A DNA stretch of 64,000 nt from Cyclina sinensis (taxonomy: Eukaryota; Mollusca; Bivalvia; Venerida; Veneridae), in NCBI GenBank assembly GCA_012932295.1, contig JAAONU010000001.1:43869134-43933133 (forward strand), in the 5' to 3' direction. Under the pieces are notes generated by a model that did not search any database, was not told the origin of the DNA, and saw nothing but the letters and a program-made list of their open reading frames with translations. Each line of letters starts with the position of its first letter. Position 1 is the first letter of the stretch. A program made the translations under genes and the position numbers. Of the stretch, positions 37,545 through 47,935 are shown piece after piece.

Positions 37545-37700
37545 TTCTTATTTAAGCACTGACACAATGGAGAAAAAAAGCCAATCGTGGTCACTCTAGT
37601 GTATCTAATAACATCATATATTGCTTTCTCAAGGAAACCTTCCATATTGATTTTGTTCCTTTTTGTTAACAACTTTGAGTAGCAATCAATTTGAACTTTG
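37545..37700 (-). promoter_or_regulatory. conserved module, copy 3 (partial)
   Basis: Shares tcactct(a/t)gtgtatctaataac and ctcaaggaaacc with copies 2 and 4, and is nearly identical to copy 5. A TATA-like cttaaataag is present at the aligned position on the minus strand. No CCAAT box is seen. Confidence 0.35.
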
Positions 37701-40700
37701 ATGTTTTTTTCTCCATAAACTTTGTGCTGAAATCTCTCACTAACATGATCATTGCCCGGATGAATTTGATTTGGAATATAGTTAAATATATATTTTTCAA
37801 GTATTAAGCTTGAAGGATTTTTTCATTTAAACTGCTTTTACTTCCACTAACAATCAAGCTTTATGTTGGAAACAGCAACAAATTACGAGTAACATAGCAT
37901 GGCTTGTTCGAGAAATATTAACCAATAAACCTTAGTTGAGCATACGCATATCCTACATGTGCTACTAAAGTATAATCGTATATGTACAGAGACATGTTTT
38001 GAGTTAAATAAATTGTAAAATACGTACAGAAATTATATATTTTAAACATGTTTTAACAACTTCTTTAATCAATACACAGTATATAAATTTCGTCAAATTC
38101 ACAGTGTTAGAAAATAAATTTAAATTTGAAGTTTGTCGACCACTCACCTTGGTTCAATTGTGCACTGATAGACATTGACTAAATCTTCAAATAATATGCT
38201 CATAAATTGCTCCAGGTAGAGTGTATACTAATACGAGTATTTACTCGGAAAGTGTCATCCTTTATGTTTTTTCTACTGTTAAAAGAGTGTTTCTAAAGAT
38301 ATTTTAACAATATTATACATAGTTTCTTTAGCAAAATTTAAAAATAGTTTTACAATAATTATTTCTTTAGATATACGTAGAACGTATTCGAAAAAAAATC
38401 TATAATTCTCATATTCATATAAAATAAAACTGGCTATTTCATTTAAGAAGTAAAACTTTTCTGAATTCATGAAATGCTTTAGAGTATTTGGGATGTAATA
38501 ACTAGCCTGTTACAAGATTGCAGTCACACCAAAAACTGTACTAAAGAATTTTGCTGGTCTGTTTGTGACCTTCCTTTAATTTACAAACGTCAAACATTCG
38601 AACTGGCATAAAATGTTCGAATAATTTATAATTAAACTGTTGCTTTATTTTCAGTGATGTGATAACAAGATCATTTGATATTACCAGTCACGTATTATGA
38701 ATCTGTTACTTCGCCCTTTACTCCAATTTCTTCTTGTCATGATGCTGTTGCTGATTGCAAGCTTTCTACTAGATGCAGTCGGCTGATATCAATTTATCGT
38801 TCATTTGTTTCTTTTTATTAGTATTAGTCAAGAAATGTGTCGTCGTTTACAATTCAATACAGGAAAGATTAAAATTGGATGGGTGTAATACAAGACCATT
38901 ATATACAAATAGTAAGGACGTAAATGCAGCAGATAATACTGCTACAATGGCACGAATCCACGTAAAATCCAGAATCTTCTAAAAAATGAATGACAAATGA
39001 AAACAACTGGGTAACCATAGCAACAAATATCATTCATTTTAAGATTGAAATTTGTGCTGTGGAATCCCATATACGTTAGAATAATTCATATTTCCACTAC
39101 AGAAACATTGATGTTTACAAGTTTATTCAAGTTACAAAGAGAAATAAAAAACTTATTTACTTCTGCTAAGATGCTTGCCTTTACTCACTTCTGCTATAAA
39201 TTTTATAAAATAAAATAACGGTAACAGAAAACGTCAAACCTAGAAAAACAATAAACTGTTACATTTAACTATCTGAACGATTGAGTAGCTTTCATTTTAA
39301 CATCTTTAACTTTTCATGGATCTATTTTCGCATACCAAACTATTTTTATGTATCGAAGTAGAGGAAACATTTGTACAACATAGTGACAGATGCTTTTTTT
39401 AAATGTGACCCAAACATCATAGATCTTCAAACATTGTTTTCTCTCGACTAAAACAGGAACTGTAGTCGTGCAGACGTAACTTATATAACAAAATGTAAGT
39501 TAATGAATAACTATAAATTGTTCATAATTCATACAATGTCAGTCTGATACATAGTGCATGCTCTGAATTCTGAAATTATTACTGTAAAATTTCTGAGGAA
39601 ATTTTTGCAAGAGAGGACTCTGATTCTAAACAAAGGCTCAGACAAACTGTCTTTTATCAAACATTGGATGCTGCCTTGGTAATTTATTTCCAATCTAAAG
39701 TGACTAAAATTTCTCATTCAGGTAATGGATCTTGGTATCACATTTCTGCCAATTTGATATGAAATATGATGGATTGCGTAGGATGCTGCATGAATGAATG
39801 AGGTTTCAACATAGCAAGGCACAGAAACTTAACTCTAGCGTATTTTCTCTAACTGACGCATATTTCGTTTCAAAATCTCCAAATGTCTGCATTCATTCGA
39901 CTGACTAAAGTTTTTTTTCCTGAAAAAAAATTATCAATTAACTTGAATCCAAAATAATAGTTGATTGTTATCTAAGAATAATTTGAAGGTATTTTGGTAT
40001 GCGTTTAAACACTATTTAAAAAAAAACTGGTGTTAATGGTCAATTCATCCTGCATGTCGTCTTTGGAGACCAAAAATACAACAAAATACAACAAAATATT
40101 TGCCAGTTTCCTTTTGTCTCCGTCTCCATTTTATTCTCAATGCGTAGATTGCATATAAATGTGCTGTTTCAGTTATTTTGTTAAATTCTATTGTCTCACT
40201 TTACTTTTAAGACTTGTTACATATAAAATCTAGGATAACACGTATGCATTCTGTCTACAGATAGCCAGAAGAAGACTTAGCTTCATATTTGCAACAAAAA
40301 AGGATGCAAATACAAAGTAAAATCATAAAATATATTATCAAGAAATATGATAAACCGAGGTTATTTATTAACCAACAGTTTGCAAATGAGCCGTGTTGTC
40401 AGATTATCAACAACGTGGTCAAATTTTAACGTCTTACACTTTTAGATGATAGACTGTTTTGAAATTACTTGTGTATACTTTTTATCGCAATATGACTACC
40501 AGAATGTACATTAATAATGCAGTAAACAATGCATTATATAGCATAGCTATTAATGATTTTCACAATACGAAAGTCATATGACGTAACATGCAATTTATGC
40601 AAAGAAGTTGCGAGATTTCTGTGTGATTTATTTCCATGTTTCAGTTACTTTTGAAGACTTAACTCGCAGTTTTGCAAACACAGCACTTTATGGTCATTCA

Positions 40701-41114
40701 TAGAAGGCAGAAAACGTGTTTGCAGCAAACGTTTATTAGTTTACGATGTCAAACTTTGACGTCAAATACTCGAAAACGTCCATTTAACTAGATTGTTAAG
40801 TTTGTCATGTCACATCACAAATACTGTTTTTTGTTGTTGTTTTTTGTTATTGTTTTTCTTTTCTTTTTTTGCTTCCTTATGCACATTTGCCTAAAGTAAA
40901 TTTATTTCATTAAACTCCTCAGCATTCAGAATGAAAATGTCAATTTAGATCTTTCCATGTACAGTAAAGTAGGATAAATGGTCCAAACCAAATTTCTAAT
41001 TTCTGCATTGAAGTCAGCAAGCTACAGATCAATCACAGTGACAAGATATCTCATTAACTAGTCGAAATTTACGGAACAAGCTAGTGATAAATCAAATCGT
41101 AAAGCAGAAACCAA

Positions 41115-41415
41115 TTCACGGTCAAGTCTAGAAATTACTCTCTGTCTCAAGATAAATACTCGACGTGTCTTTAAATATATGGTTCAAGTGGAGGGGTCTT
41201 CTGGACAGAAAAATCACTACCACTCTTATGTATCTAATAACAACGACTGCTCTCCACCAGGAAACCACGTCTTATCGATCTTGTGAACAAGCTTTGGACT
41301 GCACTAAACTAACCATGATTTGATTCCTATAAGCTTGAAATTACTTGAATCCATTTACAGCTTGCCCTGATTGGATACAGTCTTTTCTGATTTTGTGAAG
41401 ATTTTGTGTAAACAG
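41115..41415 (-). promoter_or_regulatory. conserved module, copy 4
   Basis: The unit 2 counterpart of copy 2. The TATA-like atatatttaaag (41180-41168) and CCAAT (41374-41370) are both kept on the minus strand, although a 4 bp deletion and a ~20 bp deletion lie between them. That pattern fits retained end motifs more than a retained plus-strand reading frame. Confidence 0.4.
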
Positions 41416-42108
41416 CGGGTTAAGGTTTAAGGTTACATTATCTTTTAACACCATTTCCTCTTTTATGAAGTGAAATGATTTTCCAGGATATAACTATCTC
41501 ACAGGGACGATATTTGGCAATTCAAAGCACAACTGCCAAATGGACATCGCCGGTTCAGTAGTATTCAGTTTAGCAGCGTTATTTCATGGTATGGTGCAGA
41601 CATGGGGTCAATTACAATTCAATGTAATGAATTAAATTACAAATTACTTCTGATTTCCTCAGTAACAGTTATAATTACTCATATTTTTCGAATGTAATAA
41701 TTAAATTACAATTACTTTCAGGATGTAATAAATTGAAATACAAATTACATTTCCAAAATCTATTTCATATACACGTACAAGTAGCTACTTTATAATATGG
41801 CATAGACTTTGACGCATAGTACAGTTACATGTAATATGAATATGTATTCAAAACAGACAAATAAATAAACATGTTCACATTCTACAGTCCAGGATAAGGT
41901 CAGTTTTAATTCTCAGTTTAACACTCACTAGTCTGTTTTATTAAACTTGATCATCATCAAGGCTTCAAAATTTGTGTCTGTGAGAAAGATCTTTTCGGCT
42001 ATAGAAAAAAAAAACTTTCACATGGTGCCGAAGATGCCGGAAATGCCAAGTATCTTTGTGCAAGTTTGGCAAGTGTAGGATACTTTGTCTGATTTTCTGA
42101 CCAATACC

Positions 42109-42600
42109 TTAAGGATTTTCAGTGTATTCTATATAGTCCTCTGAAAGATAAGAGTCCAGTTCATTGTATGCCCCAGAGATTTGTCTTGATCTTGGTTTCG
42201 TAGCTAAAAAGCTGAACAGGTTGTCACTTGGGTTACTTCTCTTCATTGGTGGGGATTCTGACTGGGGTGTAGTTTTGCTGATGGTTTCTACCTTTCTCCG
42301 TACTAATTCAATGTTCTGGCTCTCTGTTTGTCCATCACACCAGGTTAGTTTAAAGCGTGGATCCAAGGCTGCAGCAATAATGTAAGATTCATCTTCCTGG
42401 TATTTTTGTAGCCTTTTCTCGATGGAAGATTGAAATGTTAAGTTCATTTTTGATAAATATGTTTCTGCTAATGCTTTCATTTGGTGTTTCAGTCGAGGTG
42501 CGATGGGAATTGTTGAGCTGGCACTCACAGTGCATTCTTTCTGTACTTCCAAAGTGGCTATTTCAAACGGACTCAGAAGAGTGCAAAGTTCCTGGAGCAA
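42109..42600 (-). CDS. hAT transposase C-terminal open segment
   Basis: 163 open codons (MLQELCTLLSPFEIATLEVQ ... SEDYIEYTENP) covering the region before the hAT C-terminal dimerisation domain, with the typical ALDPRFK motif. This is a fragment of the pseudogene, not an independent gene. The frame closes at the TAA near 42107, just before the dimerisation motif. Confidence 0.8.
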   Translation of the reverse strand: MLQELCTLLSPFEIATLEVQKECTVSASSTIPIAPRLKHQMKALAETYLSKMNLTFQSSIEKRLQKYQEDESYIIAAALDPRFKLTWCDGQTESQNIELVRRKVETISKTTPQSESPPMKRSNPSDNLFSFLATKPRSRQISGAYNELDSYLSEDYIEYTENP

Positions 42601-43752
42601 TTTCCTTCATAAGTTGAAAGTTTGTAGGAACAGTTTATGTTATTCATTTTTTCTTTTCACATTTAGGACTGATTTCAACATGTAAAATTTGGAATTCCAT
42701 CTCGATGAATTTGATGCCTGCAATCGTTTTTCATCTTTATGAATTCAGAAACAAAGGCTGATTTTCTCACATGATTAACTATGTTTGATGCTTAAGAAAC
42801 AAACTTGCATCAAATGGGACCCACACTGACTAAGTACATCCTTCACCACTAACGGTAAGGAATGTGCATAACAACTTGACCTTTTTGGTAGGCATTCAAA
42901 ACTTTAAGTATCTTCAATAGTTTCCAATTCTGAGAAATAATTCCCATCATCACTGTCATCTTTATTACCACAATCATCATCTTTGGTTTGCTTTTGGTCT
43001 TCAAATCCTGGTATAGCTAAGTTAAAGGCTTTAATCATGTTCGCAGCATTATCGCTTACAATATTGCTGATCGTATTTCCAATTTCAAAACATGCGATGA
43101 CCTCTTCAAACTCTTGTTTAAATTTTTCACCAGCATGCTTTCATTTGAGTCTCTAGCAGGCTATCATCACCGCTTTCAGTGTCCAGATCAATATGTAATG
43201 GCCTGTGATGCCAAGAAATCCACGTCCAGAGATCCTGTGTCAGGCAAACAATCTCAGCAGTTTTCATCAGATGCGTTAGGTTTCTGTTCAATTCTGAAGA
43301 CTTTTCATGAATAAGTTTTAATGAAAGATGCTTTCTGCTGCATATTTGATACCAAGGATTTGACGCTTCCATCATAGTGCGAAGGTTTTTACTCTCGACC
43401 ACAAAAAGTGGAATAAGGTCACCAGCTATGAAGGATACAAGAGCATCTGTAATGTGATTCCGCTTTGTGTCTTTGGCATTGTACTTGAGTTCCTCGGTAC
43501 ATGTGTGAAGCGTGGCTTGGGATAACCTATCAGGAGTTGCTGTCTTCTCCTTGTCGTCTGTCAGCATATCTCGGTGTTTTCGCTGAAATTATCAACAACC
43601 TATTAGGCCTGTTTCTTCATTTACAAAACTGATGTAACTTTTACTTTGATTTAATGAAAATAAATAAATTGGCAGTTTCATAAACATACAAAAATTTCAA
43701 AGATCTGAATTTCAGTCTTTAAAGTGATATACACTCTCTCCAATGTACTCAC

Positions 43753-43893
43753 CCTCATATGGGCTACAAAGTTTGATGTTGCTTTTGTACTTCCACTGAT
43801 GATTGACGAACAATGTTTGCATTTTGCTCTAAAATTTCCATCTTCTGGTTTATTATTTGGCACTTCAAAATGTTTATGTTCTTTACTATCCAT
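43753..43893 (-). CDS. BED-finger exon of the hAT transposase
   Basis: 47 codons from ATG 43893 to the donor at 43752. It contains the first Cys pair (C-x2-C) and the first His of the BED finger; the second His comes from the next exon. It is undamaged, although the rest of the gene is broken. Confidence 0.8.
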
Positions 43894-45254
43894 TGTTGAA
43901 GCTTCAACTGATTTCCACTACACAACAAGAATTTGCAAATCAGGCTTGAAAATGTCCAACCTTGTATCTGCTCAGCCAGTATAATTCAATTAACAGTTAA
44001 CAAGAAAATAGGGATAATAACCTTGCCAAGACATGGTTTGGTGCAAACTGGTCAATATATTGCCCAGAGGCAACAGCCAAAATTATTACAACAATGTTTT
44101 CTCACCTAATCAACACAGTACATCCTATTAAATAGTTGCTTTGTGTGTGTTAAGATTCATGAAATATTGTCCATAATACTAGCACAACATTCAAGTTCAT
44201 AAAAAATAATGTAATTTAAGTGTTATTATATTCAGTTACAAATTACACTTATTTTTCATTGTAATTTATTACAGTTCAGTTACATGCAATTCAAATTTGC
44301 CTCAATTACAAATTTAATTCACTTACTTGGAAAAAATGTAATTAATTTTAATTACAATTTCAATTACCCCATGTCTGGGATGGTGACATAGCGAGTATTC
44401 TTTCTTTTCTCCTTATGCCATATTTCTAAGTTTTTGAGTTTTGGTTTGGGTTTAATTTAATTGGAGGTTTACGCTAGTTTTAACTGCTAAGGTCATATCG
44501 CGACGGTCTGTCCAAGTCCACCTAACTAGTGTTCCTGGGTATTCAACCAGTTTACTAACCAATTTCTCCGCATTTTGAGTTTTGAAATCAGTCAATGAAA
44601 ATCGTAAATCTTCATTGAATATATAAGATTCAATAGCCAAAAGAAACTTTGAAACTCAGCAGAAATCGATTTGTTTGCTGTAAATTTTGAAAATAAATCA
44701 TTTGAAAGCTTTAAAGTTGTATAAAACATTGTTTAGTTTCATATAGGTTCTTCTGAGCAAACGTTGGGAAAAATTACACCATCATGGCATAATATGTCTT
44801 ACCGACTATTATTCTAGCAAAATTATGACCATGACTGTTTACGTACTTTGATAGTTAAAAATATCGGAATATTACAGTTAGTTTTGATATACTACTTGTG
44901 TTCCAAGCAAGCTCAAAGACTTTATATTCAAACGAATCTTTATGGAAACCATTCTGATGCAATTCCCAACTGAATATTATGTCACACAGACTACAGACAA
45001 AGCTCGATGTAATATATGTTGGCATCTGCTTATTCGGATCATTGTGTTTGAAACAAGTGTAATTAATCGTCAGAATCCCAGCTATGCCGTGAACAAAACA
45101 GTCTATTCTGCATTCGTATATCTGAAGATGCAAATGACTTACCGGTAAGTCAAATACAGTAACAATTTAGTGATATTTAAAAACGGGGTATAAGAACTCG
45201 TTAAACCTCTTATGTTTAATTTTTACACAAACTAACCAATATCTTTTCTTTCTT

Positions 45255-45430
45255 ATTTAAGCACTGACACGCTGGAGAAAAAAAAGCCAATCGTGGTCAC
45301 TCTCGTGTATCTAATAACATCATATATTGCTTTCTCAAGGAAACCACGTTCCATATTGATTTTGTTCCTTTCTTGTTAACAACTTTGAGTAGCAATCAAT
45401 TTGAACTTTTGATGTTTTTTCTACATAAGC
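45255..45430 (-). promoter_or_regulatory. conserved module, copy 5 (partial)
   Basis: The unit 2 counterpart of copy 3 (37545-37700), nearly identical over gccaatcgtggtcactct(a/c)g and tgtatctaataacatcatat. It carries a TATA-like cttaaataag on the minus strand. Confidence 0.35.
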
Positions 45431-47935
45431 TTTGCACTGATCATCTCACTAACATGATCACTTACCCGGATGAATTTGATTCGGAATATAGGTAAATCTA
45501 TATTTATGAAGTATTAAGCTTGAAGCATTTTTTTATTTAAACAGCTTTTACTTCCACTAACAGTCAAGCTTTATGTTGGAAACAGTGACAAATTACAAAT
45601 AACATTGCATGGCTTGTTTGGGAAATACAATAAACCTGAGTTGAGCAGACACGGTACGCATATCCCACATGTGCTATTTACAGAGGCATGTTTTGAGTTA
45701 AATAAATGGTGAAATACGTACAGAAATGAAATTTTTAAATGGTTTGATTTAATCAATTAATTACACAATATATAAATTTCATCAAATTCACAGTGTTAGA
45801 AAATAAATTTAAATTCGATGAAGTTTGTCGACCACTCACCTTGTTTCAGTTGTGCAATGATAGATATTGACTAAATCTTCAAATAATATGCTCATAAATT
45901 GCTCCAGGTATATTGTATATTATTACGAGTATTTGCTTCTGTAAGTACTCGTTACATTACTGATTCGAGTAGTGTCATCCTTGTTCTTTCTTCGGTAAAA
46001 AGGAGTGTTTCATACATAGTTTTCTTAGCAAAATTTACAAATCGTTTCACAATAATTAGTTCTTTAGACATACGTAGAACGTATTCAAAGATAAAAAATT
46101 TATAATTCTCATATTCATATCAGATAAAATTAGCTCATTCTTTTAAGGAAAACCTTTTTTTAATTCATGAAATGTACCACAAGCTGTGAGGTGTTAGAGG
46201 TGTAGTAACTAGCCTGTTACCACATACTGTACTAAAGAATTTAAGTTTATGTCATTTGCTGGTCTGTTTGTGACCTTCCTTTAATTAACAAACGTCAAAC
46301 ATTCGAACTGGCATAAAATGTCCGAATAATTTGTAATTAATCTGTTGCCTTATTTGCAGTGATGTGACAACAAGATCTTTTGATCTTATAAATATACGTA
46401 TTATAAATCTGTTACGTCGCCCTTTATTCAAATTTCTTCTTGTCATGATGCTGTTGCTGATTGCAAGCTATCTACAAGATGCAGTCGACTGATGTCAGTT
46501 TATCTTCATATGTATCTTTCTATAAGTTTCAGTCAAGAAAAGTGTCGTCGTTTACAATTTATTAGAGGAAAGATTAAAATTGGACGGTTGTAATACACGT
46601 CAATTATATACAAGTAGTTAGAACATAAATGCAGCAGATAATACTGTTACAACAACATGAATCCACATAAAATCCAGAATCTTCCCAGAAATAAATGGCA
46701 ACTGAAGACACTGTCACATCTTAATCAAACACGATTTCGAATTGTAAATGACAACATCATGGGTAACCATGGTAACAATTATCATTCAATTTAAGATGGA
46801 AACTTGTGCTGTGGAATTCCATATACGTTAGAATAATTCATATTTCCACTACAGAAACATTGATGTTTACAAGTTTATTCAAGTTACAAAGAGAAATAAA
46901 AAGCTTATTTACTTTTGCTGAGCTATCCATTAAAAAAATCGGTAACAGTAAACGTCTAACCTATTAGAAAAAAATCAACGCTTGCGTTTAACTATCTGAA
47001 ATTTTGAGTAGCAATCATTTTAACATCTTTTACCTTTCATGGATCTTTTTTCGCATACCATACTATTTTTATGTATCAAAGTAGAGGAAACGTTTGTCAA
47101 ACATTGTGCAAGATGCCTTTTCTTAATGTGACCCAGACAAGATAAATCTCCGAACACCATTTTCTCTCGACTTAAATAGGAACGGTAGTCGTGCAGACGT
47201 AGCTTAAATAAAACTATGTAAGTGATTAAATATGCCTTTGGATGAATAATTATAAATTTTTCATAATTCATACAATTTCAGTCTGATACAAAGGGCATGC
47301 TCTGAATTCTAAAATTATTACTGTAAAGTTTCTGAGGATTTTTGTGCAGGAGAAGACTCTGATTCTAAACAAAGGCTCAGACAAACTGACTTTTATCAAA
47401 TATTGGATGCTGCCTTACTAATATATTACCAATCTAAAGTGTTTTAGATTTCTCATTTAAATAATGGATCTTGGTATCACATTTCTGCCATTTTAATAGG
47501 AAATATGATTAATTGCGTAGGATGCTGCATGAATGCATGAAGTTTCAACATAGCAAGTCACAGGAACTTAACTTTAGCTTGTTGTGTCTATTTTACGCAT
47601 ATTTCGTTTCAAGTCCTCCAATGTCTGTATACATTCAACTAACTAAAGTTTTTCTTTCCTGAAAAATAAGATTATCAATTAACTTGACACCAAATATAAT
47701 TGCTGCTTATAATCATTCTATGGATAATTTGAAGGTGTTTTGCGATGCGTTTAAACACTTGTTTAAAAACTGGTGTAAATGGGCAATCAACTTTGAGGAC
47801 CAAAATTACAACAAATTAATTGTCAGTTTCCTTTTTGTCTCCGTCTTCATTTCTTTCTCAATGAGTACATTGCATATAAATGTGTTGTTTCAGTTATTTT
47901 GTCTCACTTTACTTTAAGATTTATTGTATATAAAA

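Larger units (their letters stand above)
32325..40235. repeat. tandem segmental duplication, unit 1
   Basis: Block A (32325-33485) matches 40259-41410. Block B (35485-35610 continuing at 37270-40235) matches 44580-47930, with many long runs of identity. The order and orientation are the same, so the two units are head to tail. Unit 1 has about 2.0 kb (33490-35480) not found in unit 2 and a LINE inserted at 35611-37268. No gene was confirmed in the unit. It contains module copies at 33165-33490 and 37545-37700. Confidence 0.9.
41950..43893 (-). pseudogene. hAT transposase with BED zinc finger, degenerate
   Basis: Exon 1 (43893-43753) starts MDSKEHKHFEV and carries the BED finger CKHC ... NFVAHMR. 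The donor is AGG|GTGAGT. Exon 2 starts at 43582 after ttcAG and continues RKHRD, completing the C2-H2 set across the intron. Further downstream come LFVVESKNLRTMMEA, QDLWTWISW, VSDNAANMIKAF (a conserved hAT core motif with an acidic residue), SSRWNSKFYML, IIAAALDPRFKLTW, and the C-terminal hAT dimerisation segment (YPTLAKLAQRYL, PASSAPCE). The last part is reached only across a TAA at about 42107 and a frameshift in an A run near 42005-42015. Several other stops and shifts occur between 42600 and 43130. The order is complete, so the copy was once full length. Confidence 0.93.
41597..44377 (-). mobile_element. hAT-family DNA transposon (ZBED-type)
   Basis: 2781 bp. The ends are inverted: cagacatggggtcaattaca at 41597, and the last bases reverse-complement to cagacatggggtaattgaaa. 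The flanking 8 bp target duplication is gtatggtg (41589-41596) and ggatggtg (44378-44385), one mismatch, the size typical of hAT. Subterminal DNA on both sides is rich in repeated attaca/tgtaat blocks. The transposase gene occupies most of the interior on the minus strand and is broken. The element lies only in unit 2 of the tandem duplication. Confidence 0.95.
40236..47935. repeat. tandem segmental duplication, unit 2
   Basis: The second copy of the ~7.8 kb unit. It starts near gatagccagaagaagacttagc (cf. 32325, gataaccagaactagac) and ends near ttatttt(gtc)tcactttactt (cf. 40205-40235). It carries a hAT insertion (41597-44377) and an extra ~270 bp at 44801-45076 relative to unit 1. Module copies lie at 41115-41415 and 45255-45430. 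Confidence 0.9.
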
